Counted from the first letter of the stretch, positions 53,318-63,829 are shown. The stretch is DNA of 64,000 nt from Kalaharituber pfeilii (GCA_015179045.1 WHUZ01000030.1:584147-648146); one strand, 5' to 3'. Made by a program: numbers and translations. Notes: generated by a model from the letters alone, not told the origin.

Positions 53318-55608
53318 TCACCTTCTAAAAGCAAACGGAGTAGAACTGTTGAGTTCAAGCTTGGTGTACTGTCTTGGGCATGCCATACACAAGTTGATAA
53401 TGGTAAAGGTAGAGTTAGAAAACCTACATTGGAAGAGATTCGGCAGAGGTTCAGATTGAAAAATGCAGCTACAATATCAAAATAGAGAAAGGTTTATATC
53501 CTTTCTTACTATATACTACCTATTTACTTAAAGCTAATATTAGATAGAATGAAGAGCTACTTTTAAAAGCACATGGAAAATCCCGGCGAATACGACAAAA
53601 CATTCCACGATGGAAAGAACTTGAGAAAGCACTTGTTATCACCTTTACAGCAAGACAACAAATTGGCCGCATTGTACGTTACCGGTAGTTTGAGTAAACT
53701 TCAAAACAGCTATTTAGTGAGATTTATCCTGATTCATTGGTCCAATTTCGATTTTCTCAAGGCTGGTTCTGGCGATTTTTAGCTCGTAATGAAATTACCC
53801 TTCGTGCAATAACCAACAAAGCCTAACAAATACCTGAGGAATACCATGAACTTATTACCAACTTTTTATGCTTCAATCGCCGGAATTCACAACTACGAGA
53901 TGGCACTACCGATGTTATGTAGAGAGTTGGACGATATTCAATTTCCAATATCATGAACATAGATCAAACACCCTTGCCTTGGGAATACTTGTAGGGCAAA
54001 TCATATGAGTTTAAAGGAAGCAAAACTGTATGGGTAAAGAGCCAAAAATCTGGGTGGGGGAAGCGGCAGGCAACAATTCAACTTACAGTTTTTGCAAACA
54101 GAAAGCCTCGTGTTAAGCCTCTCTTGATCTTTCGTGGTGTTGCTGAGAGTACAAGTGCTGTAAGAAAACGGGAGACCTCAAGATATGAACCTCGTGTTGT
54201 TGTTCAGTTCAATAAGAAGGCATATGCAAATACTGACATTATTCAATTTTGGCTTCAAAAACTCCTTGTGCCAGTCTTAGGAGGGCAGCCTACACTGCTA
54301 ATTATGGATCTTCTTCGTTGCCATAAAACAGCTTTTGTCAAAAAGCTTTTAAAAGCACATGACATTACCCTTTCATTAGTTCCAGGTAGCTGTACAGGTC
54401 TTGTTCAACCCCTTGATGTTTCTATCAATAGACCATTCAAAGACTTACTCAAGGACGAGATTGATAAGGAATTTCAACGTCAAGACTCAGCCATAGATAC
54501 TGAAGATATTGCTGGCAGTAGTGCTGTTGGGGAGATACAGGTTATGATGACTCGCTGTGTTGCGCAGGCATGGGAAGTATTTTGTCAAACAGAAATGAGG
54601 GGTGGTTATACAAAGCTTTCAGTGCCTAGGCATATCTCTACCAATTGATGGATCTTCAGATGGGGAGATATCAATCAAGGGTTTACAAGGGCCTTCTCTC
54701 ATGGAAGCTCTGCCAGATTGGAGGACGAAGGGGGCACTAGCTACTAATAGTGATTTAAAGCCTAAGAACAGTACTAGCAGCTCCGATTCAAGCTCAGACT
54801 CGGAGTCTAGTAGCCCTGATGATGATCTACTACTCTCAGTTGCAAATGCCAGTACAGTGGAAACTCAGCAAACTGGTAGAAGTGGGAGAGGTCATAGGAG
54901 AGGAAGTGGGAGGGGGAGAGAGAGGGGGGGTAGGTGTGGGAGTGGGAGTGGGAGTAGGAGTGGGGAGTGCGAATGCGAGCAGGAGTGGGAGTGCGAGTGC
55001 GAGTGGGAGTGGGAAGGGGAGTACGAGTGTAAGTAGGAGTGGGAGTGCAAGTGGAAGTGGGAGTGTGAGTGAGAGTGGGAGTGGGAGTGGGAGTGTGAGT
55101 GGGAGTGGGAGTGGGAGTAGGAGTGGGAGTGCGAGTGTGAGTGTGAGTGTGAGTGCGAGTGGAAGTGGGAGTGTGAGTACGAGTGCGAGTGTGGTGAGTG
55201 GGAGTATGAGTACAAGTGGAAGTGGGAGTACGAGTACGAGTGGAAGTGGAAGTACGAGTGCGAGTGGAAGTGGAAGTGGGAGTGCGAGTGCGAGTGCGAG
55301 TGCGACTGGGAGTGGGGAGTGGGAGGTGGAGTGGGAGGGGAAGGGGGCGTAGAAGAGCGCGTGGAAGAGGGCATGGAACAGAAGATGGGCAAGATCATGA
55401 TTCTGGCACATGTGCAAGTTCACTGGAGCTTAAAAAATCACTTCCGGAGTTTGACCAATCACTTCCAGAGCCTGTGCAACTTTCAACTAGAAGAAGTGCT
55501 AGGTTGAATGGAAAACAGCGTAGCCATATAGTTTCCTTTCCAGTTATTAGTGATACTGAGGATGATGGGCCTGAATATGTTTTCCGTTGGCAGGCGGATG
55601 AGTATTAG
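53318..55608 (+). pseudogene. Pogo/jerky-type DDE transposase, decayed
   Basis: The N-terminal DNA-binding region reads SRTVEFKLGVLSWACHTQVD and KPTLEEIRQRFRLKNAATIS, then TAG. A second helix-rich part follows across frameshifts (FSQGWFWRFLARNEITLRAI). The DDE domain has MNIDQTPLPWEYL (first Asp), KTVWVKSQKSGWGKRQAT, TLLIMDLLRCHKTAFVKKLL (second Asp) and VQPLDVSINRPFKDLLKDEI (third acidic position). A shift near 54645 leads to a Ser/Asp-rich tail, a hexanucleotide tract and a C-terminus ending EYVFRWQADEY. Such enzymes cut and paste elements with TA targets. Stops and shifts make it inactive. No flanking TIRs were found, so a link to the MITEs in this window is unproven. Confidence 0.8.
54890..55320 (+). 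repeat. GAGTGG/GAGTGC hexanucleotide expansion
   Basis: About 70 units of the type GAGTGGGAGTGC, GAGTACGAGTGG and GTGAGTGGGA form a ~430-bp tract. Forward frames encode Gly-Ser/Ala-Ser runs, Glu-Cys/Glu-Trp runs or Val/Arg runs; the reverse strand encodes Leu-Pro or His-Ser runs. It sits in the C-terminal tail of the transposase pseudogene. Confidence 0.93.
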
Positions 55609-55679
55609 AGGAAGAGTAGCAGATATTACAGGGTCACCACGACGTCAACCGTAGGGTGGACAGCTGGTGAAGCAAAAAA

Positions 55680-55870
55680 ATGTAAAAAATGCAATGTGCA
55701 AATACGCAAATGCATCGCAGTTACACAATAGCTATATGAGATATATAGAGAATTAGTGAGCATTACTAGTCAAGTGTCTTTTTGGTCTGGCGGACGGTAA
55801 TCTCTACGTTTACCACCCACGTGACAGAGTAGAGAAGCTGGAGATTAGCCCCCATGTATAATCGCATTCC
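55680..55870. repeat. Dispersed repeat (AGTCAAGTGTCTTTTTGGTC)
   Basis: The stretch ending GGCGGACGGTAATCTCTACG recurs at 56740-56860 and, more diverged, at 28790-28910 (GCTAGTCAAGTTTCTTTTTT). Its nature is unknown. Confidence 0.65.
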
Positions 55871-55894
55871 TGTGCTTAGTAATGCCAAGATTCT

Positions 55895-56450
55895 ACATAG
55901 CCAAAGGGTAGGGTTAGGCAGCGAAAGTTGGGCTTTTTCACAGCCCGGTAAGACATACAACTTCGTATCCCCGCCGCAACACGCAATTTTGCTCCGATTA
56001 TCTTCAAACTGGCCTCAAATGAAAGCCCTATGTCTCCTCTATATTTCTATATAAAATAATAATACATTTCGTACTCTAAATCTTGCTGTGTTTATAGTGA
56101 AAGATAGTGAGTTTTGAGTAAATTTTCGCCCTAGTAGGCTATCCCTGTCATATCCTTGCCATGCTATAGCTTGGCAGCAACGGCCAAAAAACTCCATAGA
56201 AAATAGACTCAGTAGTTTTCAGAATGATCTATACCAAAAAGACATGACTTTTCGTCGACAACCTATCCCAATTCAGATGACTTTTCGTCGACAGCCCATA
56301 CAAATTTTTACCCTAACGTTACACACTACTGTACTTCTCATCACAAACCTCCGGCAACTACAACTACTCTAACTACCTTGTTAAGTAATAATCCCAATTA
56401 GCAATACACATTTTCAACACATTTAACGTGCCGAAAATGACCCATTTTCT
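55895..56450. repeat. Duplicated ~560-bp segment, copy 2
   Basis: Close copy of 51548-52110, including TTTTCGTCGACAACCTATCC and AACCTCCGGCAACTACAACT. Both copies lead into satellite-like CGAAAATGACC sequence. Confidence 0.9.
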
Positions 56451-57600
56451 CATATGTGAAGTGGTCATTTCCAACGAATTCAACATGCTAAAAAGAACCT
56501 ATTTTCCACATCTGCAAAGAGCCTATGTGTAGCGTAGTTAACATGTGGAAAATGACCTATTTTCTCCATGTGCGATGAGACTATTTAACATGCATAAAAT
56601 GGTCTATTTTCCACATGCGCCATGAGAGCTTTTGTAATGTATTTGCTGTTACGAATTCACTGCAACTGTAGGGCGGGCGGTCGGTGGATGTGCGCATAGT
56701 ATACGCATATGCGACGTAGGCGATATGCGACAGCCGGGCGCCGGCATCGCAGTTATAAAATGTGCTATATGAGCCACGCAGAGGACTAGCGAGTATCACT
56801 GGTTAAGTGTCTTTTTGGCCTGGCGGACGGTAACTCTCTGCGTTTACTATCATCCATTACATTTGCCATGTGCAAAATGGTTTATTTTATACATGTGCGA
56901 GGAGCCCATTTAACGTGTGCAAAATGACCTATTTTCTACATACGCGACGAGGACATTTTCGACGTATTTACTATGCGCAAGATGGTCTCTTTTCCACATG
57001 CGCGGCGAGGGCATTTCCAACATATTTACTATGTGCAAAACGGTCTGTTTTCCACATGTGCGGCGAGAGCATTTCCAACAGTCTGTTTTCCACATGCGCG
57101 GCGAGGGCATTTCCAACGTATTTACTATGTACAAAACGGACTATTTTCCACAAGCGCGGCGAGGGCATTTCCAACTATGTGCAAAACGGTCTGTTTTCCA
57201 CATGCACGGTGAGGGCATTTCCAACGTATTTACTATGTGCAAAACGGTCTACTTTCCACATGCACGGCGAGGGCATTTCCGACGTATTTACTATATGCAA
57301 AACGGTCTACTTTCCACAAGCGCGGCGAAGGCATTTCTAATGTATTTACTATATGCAAAATGGTCTGTTTTCCACATACGTGCGAGGGCATTTCAGACGT
57401 ACTTACTATGTACAAAACGGTCTACTTTCCACATGCACGGTGAGGGCATTTCCAACGTATTTACTATGCACAAAATGGTTTATTTTCCAAAATGGTCTAT
57501 GATGAGGGCATTTGTGACGTATTTACCATCTCTATTTTCAACATGCGCGACGAGGGCATTTGCGACGTATTTGCCACGCATGCTATTTTACCTACCCTTG
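56450..57600 (+). repeat. 58-bp subtelomeric satellite, block 4 (main array)
   Basis: About twelve copies, regular at 56940-57480 (starts at 57005, 57063, a short unit to 57101, then 57159). Consensus pieces: GCGAGGGCATTTCCAACGTA, TTTACTATGTGCAAAACGGT, CTATTTTCCACATGCGCG. Long open frames here are artefacts of a stop-free unit. The 56740-56860 stretch is the dispersed repeat described at 55680. Confidence 0.92.
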
Positions 57601-57601
57601 G

Positions 57602-57923
57602 CAAACTGGGGCCGGCTTCTTACCTGACATCATACAGGTGCGGTAAGCCAGTTCTTTAGCTAGGTGGAAATCACATTGCGGCCCTTGTATCATGGGTAAG
57701 GGTATCAAAAATGCCTTCGTAGCACATGTATGGAATAGACCACTTTGTATGTATTCAATACGTCGAAAATTGGCTCCTCACGAATGTAGAAACATCAGGA
57801 AAAAGGGGAGTTTGCACCCTCAGTGCCATGAGCGCGAGGGCGCTGGGGCGCTGGGGCACTGCTATTGCACTGCGAAAGTGTGCTGCCATTGCGGTACTTC
57901 CCATACTAGACATGCATCTCATC
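57602..57923. other. Satellite-flanking sequence
   Basis: It shares GTGGAAATCACATTGCGGCC with the 39905 region and carries one 24-bp-type unit (TGCTATTGCACTGCGAAAGT) at 57858. No gene seen. Confidence 0.5.
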
Positions 57924-57970
57924 ATGCCAAGAAACCATGGAGCGACTATAGCTCCATGGTTTCTTGGCAT
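57924..57970. repeat. Perfect hairpin, copy 2
   Basis: ATGCCAAGAAACCATGGAGC, loop GACTATA, then GCTCCATGGTTTCTTGGCAT. Arms are identical to copy 1; the loop differs at two positions. Confidence 0.93.
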
Positions 57971-58084
57971 AGGTGCTACTTCATCAGTAAAAAAGAGGTT
58001 GCATCAGCAGCGTCACGACGAGGCAGCAAGCGTCATGACACACGATGCATTTCTGGCTTCCTGACTCTCTGGCTTGGCACGCCT

Positions 58085-58645
58085 ATCGTATCACAAAAGG
58101 TAGTTTACGCCCTCAGCGCCCACAAGGCAAGTAATCCTGCTGCCCGCGTCGCGACGTGCTCAACGTGCTCAAAATGTCCCCATTGCACCCACAACGCAAG
58201 TAATCCTGCTGCTGGCGCCGCAACGTACTTAACGTGCTCAAAATGTCCTCCATTGTGTCCATAATGCAAGTAATCCTGCCACTGGTGTTGTGACATGCTC
58301 AACGTGCTCAAAATGTCCTCCATTGCACCTGCAACGCAAGTAATCCTGCCGCCGGCATCGGAACGTGCTCAACGTGCTCAACATGAGCAATGTGCCCAAT
58401 ATGTTTTACATTTCATGTACATGCTCAACATACTCGACATTCTTAATGTGCCCAATGTGTTCTACATCTCATGTGCGCACACTCACTATGCTTAATATAC
58501 TCAATGTACCTACATCTCATAAGCGCACTCAACGTGCTCAAATGCTTAATGTGCTCAACATGCTTAACATGCTCAACATGCTCCATGTATTCTACAATTC
58601 CAAGTCTCATACGTGCGCCCAATATGCCCAATGGTATGAAGATAG
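58085..58645 (+). repeat. ~66-bp and ~10-bp tandem repeats
   Basis: Four copies of a ~66-bp unit (AACGCAAGTAATCCTGCTGC to CGTGCTCAAAATGTCC) run from 58120 to 58350, followed by CTCAACATG / GCCCAATATG decamers to 58645. The decamers are the complement of the 37800-38020 motif. Confidence 0.8.
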
Positions 58646-58844
58646 TCAATTAACTCAATTTGGCAATATCGCAGCATGTCTGAACTGCCTGGTTAGTACA
58701 TTATGGAATTGAGATTAAGTTTATGGTGTTGAAAAGGGGCGGAGCCAGATACGTACTGGGCTCTCCCTTGGGTTACTGAATTGAGTGCTGGTGAGGTCGC
58801 TTGGGCCCCGTTGGGTCTCGTATAGGTTGCTAAATTCGGAGCTG

Positions 58845-59095
58845 ATTCTACAGAGCGAGGGGTTAGAGGGTCGCCCATACCAAATTTCAGTCGCAGGTCA
58901 GGTGTATGCCAAGGGTATTTTCTTTCAAACTTTGCCATGCGGCATGAATTAAACTCAAGTTGGCCGCTTTTTTTCTATGCTAGCATGGGCATATCTGATG
59001 CTAGCCACGAATGGGGTTTTTTTTTTGCGACGCCGACCAAAAGAGCTTTGACGCTGGCCTAAATGAAAATCACTAGGATGCACATCATACATATT
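58845..59095. repeat. Dispersed ~240-bp repeat, copy 2
   Basis: It matches 41280-41530 (GAGGGTCGCCCATACCAAAT, TATGCCAAGGGTATTTTCTT, GCTAGCATGGGCATATCTGA). No ORF. Confidence 0.8.
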
Positions 59096-59269
59096 TTACT
59101 TTTTATCACATTGTGGCCGTTGCTTTATGCCCGTGTACATTTTGCCCACACGAAATATGCTGAAACTGGCTCATCACGAGTGCTTGTAAAGTTCGTTGAA
59201 AATAGACTCCTCGTGCCTATAGAAAACAGCCCATTTCGTATATGTCAAATACATCTGAAAATTGCTATC

Positions 59270-60350
59270 ACCATAGTTTGGCATCGCCACTGAACTGGAA
59301 CCACTGAACTACTACCGGCAAGCTTCTCCTGTCAAGCCTCTGCCGTTCAGCGCTTGAGAAACTACTGTTACCCTGAATCGGTAGTATCCATTAGCAGCAC
59401 CAGCTTACCGCCGCGTGACAATTGGAGCTCAGCTTGTGCCCTTGCGTCGGCACAGCCATGTGTATCTAATGCTGAAATGGCTGGTGAGTTGGCAGCCAAA
59501 ATGGCAGCCGTAATAGCAGCTGAAATGGCAGCCGAAACGGCTATCGAAATGAATGCTGAAAAGGCTGCTGAAAAGGCTGCTGAAATCGCTGATGAAATGG
59601 CCGCTGAAATGGCTGCCAAAATGGCTACCGAAATGGCTACTGGAATGGCTAGGGCTAGCCATGCCTGTCAAATTCAGCTTACTCCACTTCATCTTATACC
59701 ATCGGGAAGCACCAACTATACATATCAAATGTATGCTGCCATTGCACTGCGAAGCTGCGCTGCCATTGCATGCTGCCATGAGGTGTGTATACGGCAGGCA
59801 GAAATGGCTACGGAGTTGCATATACTGGGAGCTGGAATTCGTAATGGCCACGTAGGTGTATATGCAGCAGGTCGAAGTGGCTACGGAGGTGTATATACGG
59901 CAGGCCAGAATGGCTACGGAAGTGTATATACTGCGGGCCAGAATAGCCACACAGGTATATAAGCTGCGGGCTGGAATGGGAACGAAGGTGTTTATGCTGC
60001 GGGTCGGAATAGCCATGGAGGTATACATGCTACAGGCCGGAATAGCCCATGGGGCGGCATGCGATTAATGAAAGAAAAAAAAAAAAAAAATGTGGGCCGG
60101 AATGGCTATGGAGGTGGATATGCTGTAGGCTGGAATGGCTAGGAGGTGTATCTGCAGGGCGGAATGGCCACGGACGTATATATGCTATAGGGCGGAATGG
60201 CTATGAAGGTGTATATATGGTAGACCAGAAGGGCAGCTGTTAGGCGTGGAGCGCCAGCAGAGCGGAGCAGTTGTTGTTGAATTCAGTTATGCATTGGGCT
60301 GCACATCAGGCTACATTCTGGGACCTGTATTCGGCCATTCATTAAACCAT
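59270..60350 (+). repeat. Subtelomeric composite module, second block
   Basis: In order: the 200-bp leader (59280-59470), GAAATGGCTGC repeats (59470-59650), the unique link (59655-59735), two 24-bp units (59735-59770), 30-bp GGAATGGCTACGGAGGTGTA units (59790-60240) and the GAGCAGTTGTTGTTG link (60255-60350). The CCAGAGCTACTT array is missing because a retroelement and LTRs replace it. Confidence 0.88.
60047..60090 (+). mobile_element. Partial family A tail insertion
   Basis: AGCCCATGGGGCGGCATGCG, ATTAATGAAAG and poly(A) interrupt a 30-bp unit; GGCCGGAAT appears on both sides. The array itself repeats that motif, so the TSD is not independent proof. Confidence 0.75.
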
Positions 60351-60354
60351 ATGT

Positions 60355-60908
60355 TTTTTTTTTTTTTTTTTATTTTTTATATCAGTACTCGCTTGCCGCC
60401 CGACGGGCTATGGCGAGGGTTTTTATTAGAAAAAAGCCTAAAAAAAAGAACGCAAGAATAACACCAATCCTAAGTACATGTAGTATCCGCGGACTATCTA
60501 GTAATGCGGACTGCGCCCAGTATCTCCCCCTTATCTCCGCCTCCTCTCCGACTCATACCGAGCGGATCTGTGCCACCGTCCGCTGAGTCTAACCTTCTCA
60601 ACGTCCACCTCTTTCTCCAAGTATACAACCACCGAACTTGTTGTCTTGCCTGCCTCCTCCAACAAGTTCAGCTTCCTCAGCCAACGAATTCCCTTAATCT
60701 TCCCCAAACTCTCGTTAGCTGCTGCCAACCACTTCTTCACTTTCCCCAAGTCCTTCCTCAACGCAATGCCATGTATTACGATGCCGACTCCTCCCCTGGT
60801 GGTGGCATCTTCTGTAGTCGGTGAAGCGGTTTGTGGCGGAGTCTTGTGGGCCTGGTCTCGCCGGAAAGCCTCCTCCTGCGTTGTGAGCTGTCGCCTCGGT
60901 TACATGTT
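60355..60908 (-). mobile_element. Gag-only retroelement copy (~550 bp)
   Basis: Poly(T), the reversed family A tail (CCCTCGCC/GCGAG, loop GTC), 3'UTR and the gag domain follow. The minus-strand frame covers RKDLGKVKKWLAAANESLGK, GIRWLRKLNLLEEAGKTTSS and RYESERRRR, then a stop. It is very similar to 9391-9932. No clear TSD; the right side abuts a solo LTR. Confidence 0.88.
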
Positions 60909-60915
60909 ACATTAC

Positions 60916-61653
60916 TGTAACAATCCAACCCGGACCCCTCGCCCAAGACCCTCCAGCTCCGGTCCTATACTGGCAACCAACATACGACTCGCCAGTACTC
61001 GTACATGTGCAGCTGACCCTGACACCGTTGCAATTCGCCGCACTCCTTCTAGCACTCCGATAAATATCCCTGGACGTGTGGGCACGCTTAAGCGACATGG
61101 CCGCCAGCATCCCGGTCATCGGTTAACAGGCCGAAGCCTCAGAACCTGCCAGAACCTGTCCTAAGAACCCGGATCCCCAGAACCCGGCGGAAAGCCGTAG
61201 AACCCGCCGGACAGCCGTAGAACCTGCCGGAAGCTATAGAACCTTTTGGAAAGCCATAGAAGGTGCTGGAAACAGGTATCGGCGAGCTTATTCCCGGATA
61301 TTCTTGACGCTTCTACCTGCTTCCAGTCATTTCCATGGCCATCCATGTACTTCCTGTCGTTTCCTGTGTTTTCCATGTACTTCGTTTGTTTGCTTTTTTG
61401 CTTGTTTGCTTCTTTGCCTGGATTTTCTAGCGAGGGTTTTCTATAAAGAGGCCCTCCTCCCTCCCCGCTCTTGCTTCTCCACGCAAGAACTTGTATCCTA
61501 CCCAAGTTGTGTATTTAGCTTTTAATACATCTACCTCTCGATATCATATATCTCCGACCGCCTCTGCTTCCGCCTCCACTGTGACATCGCCTCAGCGCCC
61601 GGCGGCCACCCCGTACCAAGATCTTGTACCTTGACTCGGACCTGTTCATCACA
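60916..61653 (+). repeat. LTR copy (738 bp)
   Basis: It starts TGTAACAATCCAACCCGG and ends GTTCATCACA. No matching 5-bp duplication (left ATTAC, right CTGTT). It lies 12 bp from the next LTR in the same orientation. Confidence 0.88.
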
Positions 61654-61665
61654 CTGTTGCACTAG

Positions 61666-62431
61666 TGTAACAATCCAACCCGGACCCCTCGCCCCAGACC
61701 CTCCAGCTCCGGTCCTATACTGGCAACCAACGTACTACTCGCCAGTACTCATACACGTGCAGCTGACTCTGACACCCTTGCAATTTGCCGCACTCCTTCT
61801 AGCACTCCGATATATATTCCTGTACCTGTGAGCACGCTTAAGCGACATGGCCGCCAGTATCCTGGTCATTGCTTAACAACCCGAACCGAAGAACCTGCCA
61901 GAACCTGCTAGAAGAACCCGGATCCCCAGAACCCGGCGGAAAGCCGCAGAACCCGCCAGAAAGCCATAGAACCTGCCGGAAGCCATAGACCCTGCCGGAA
62001 AGCCGTAGAATCTGCTGGAAACAGGTATCGCCGAGCTAATTCCCGGATATTCTTGACGCTTCTTCCTGCTTCCAGTCATTCCTTGGTCACCCATGTACTT
62101 CCTGTCGTTTCCTTTGTTTTCCATGTACTTCTAGTCGCTTCTCGGTTTTCCATGTACTTCGTTTGTTTGCTTGTTTGCTTGTTTGCTTGTTTGCCTGGAT
62201 TTTCCAGCGAGAGTTTTCTATAAAGAGGCCCTCCTCCCTCCTCCCTCTTGCTTCTCCACGCAACAACTTGTTTCCTACCCAAGTTGTGTATCGAGCCTTT
62301 TAATACATCTACGTCTCGATATCTCATAGTCCCGACCGCCTCTGCCTCCGCCTCCACCGTAACCTCGCCTCGGCGCCCGCCACCTACCCCGTATCCAGAT
62401 CCTGTACCCTGACCTGGACCTGTTCATTACA
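61666..62431 (+). repeat. Solo LTR (766 bp) with 5-bp duplication
   Basis: TGTAACAATCC to GTTCATTACA, flanked by ACTAG at 61661-61665 and 62432-62436. Very similar to 52282-53066. TATAAAGAGG near 62220. Confidence 0.93.
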
Positions 62432-62439
62432 ACTAGGAA

Positions 62440-62690
62440 ACTGCGGTGCCATTGCGCTGCTGCCATTGTGCTCCTGGCAAGGTAGGCTACAAATATATAT
62501 GCTCCCATTATACTGTGAAAGTGCACTGCCATTATACTGCTGGGATTGTGTTGCTGCAAAGGTGCACTGCGAATGTATGCTGCTATTGCAATCCGAAGAT
62601 GCACTACCATTGTAGTGCGAAGATGTAGAGCCATTGCGTGTTACGGGTGTGAGGGGCTAGGCTGAAGTAGGCGTTGGAAGGTTCTGGATG
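62440..62690 (+). repeat. Module component: 24-bp-type repeat, third block
   Basis: TGCCATTGCGCTGCTGCCAT and TGCTATTGCAATCCGAAGAT units, followed by GTTCTGGATGTTACGGCTAC as at 49060. Confidence 0.85.
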
Positions 62691-63300
62691 TTACGGCTAC
62701 GGAGGAGTGTATACGGCGGGCCGGAATGGCCACCGAGGTGTATATGCTATAGGGCGAAATGACTACAGAGGTGCATATACTGCGAGGCGGCATGAGGAAT
62801 GGCCACGGAGGTGTATATATGACGGGCCGAAGTCGGTATGGCGGTGTGTATACTGTGGGCCGTAATGGCCATAGAGGTGTATATGCTACAGGCTGGAATG
62901 GTTACGGAGGTGTCTATGCTGTGTGCCAGAATGGCCGTGGAGGTGTATATGCTGCCCGGCGGAATGGCCACGGAGGTGTATATGCTGTGGGCCGGAATGG
63001 CCACAGAGGTGTATGTGCTCCCCGGCGGAATGGCTACAGAGGTATATATGCTGTGGGCCGGAATCCTCGCCATAGCCCTCTGGGCGGCCTGCGACTAATG
63101 ATATAAAAAAAAAAAAAAAAAAAGTGGGCCAGAACGGGTTTGGAGATAGATATGCTGTAGACTAGAATGGCTATAGAGGTATAGATGCTATAGGCTGGAA
63201 TGGTTACAGAGGTATATGTGCTGTGGGCCGGAATGGCCTTGGAGGTGTATATGCTGTAGGGCGGAATGGACACATCGGTGTATATATGGTGGACCGGAAG
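62690..63300 (+). repeat. Module component: 30-bp repeat, third block
   Basis: About twenty units of GGCCGGAATGGCCACGGAGG and TGTATATGCTGT. Units retain a 30-bp spacing apart from the tail insertion at 63065. Both strands are open; not a gene. Confidence 0.92.
63065..63122 (+). mobile_element. Family A tail insertion (58 bp)
   Basis: CCTCGCCATAGCCCTCTGGG, CGGCCTGCGACTAATGATAT and poly(A), between GTGGGCCGGAA and GTGGGCCAGAA. It is the most telomere-proximal insertion seen (~670 bp from the telomere). Confidence 0.88.
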
Positions 63301-63740
63301 GGCAGCTGTACGGCATGGAGCACCATTTGAGCAGAGCAGTTGTTGTTGAATTCAGCTGTGAATTGGGCCGCTAATTGGGCACTTATTGGGACCTGTATTT
63401 GGCCATTTTATTAGACATTGCTAGAGCCACTCCAGAGCTACCTTAAAGCTCCTTTAGAGGCACTCAAAACGTTCAAAGTTATTCTAGAGCTATGTTAGAG
63501 CTACCTAAGACTTATAAAGCTACTTCAAAGCTACTCAAGTTTTTTAAAGTTACTCCAGGGCTACTTAAGAGTACTAGAGACACCTCTAGAGCTACTCAAG
63601 AATGCTAGAGACACTCCAGAGCTGCTTGAGAGTACTAGAAACACTTCCAGAACCACTCAAGAATGCTAGAGATACTCCAGAGCTACTCGACAGCGCCAGA
63701 GACACTTCAGAGGTATCCAAGACCCTAAGAGTCACCCCCA
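63300..63740 (+). repeat. Module end: link and CCAGAGCTACTT array next to the telomere
   Basis: The GAGCAGTTGTTGTTG link (63325-63412) is followed by about ten degenerate CCAGAGCTACTTAAGAGT-type units (63415-63740), in the same order as 50936-51510. Confidence 0.9.
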
Positions 63741-63787
63741 CAGGCCCCCCAACAGCAGCCCAACAGCAGCCCAATCGCGCGCGTTAC

Positions 63788-63790
63788 GCG

Positions 63791-63829
<39 letters not shown>

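Noticed and set aside
54836..55423. Long antisense Leu-Pro and His-Ser frames
   Set aside because: They are shadows of the GAGTGG/GAGTGC hexanucleotide tract.
56870..57627. 150-236 codon Cys/His-rich frames
   Set aside because: They follow the 58-bp satellite and rotate frame with each unit; no unique protein sequence.
62690..63300. GRNGHRGVYA decapeptide repeat protein
   Set aside because: The 30-bp unit is open on both strands, has no convincing start, and is disrupted by a tail insertion.
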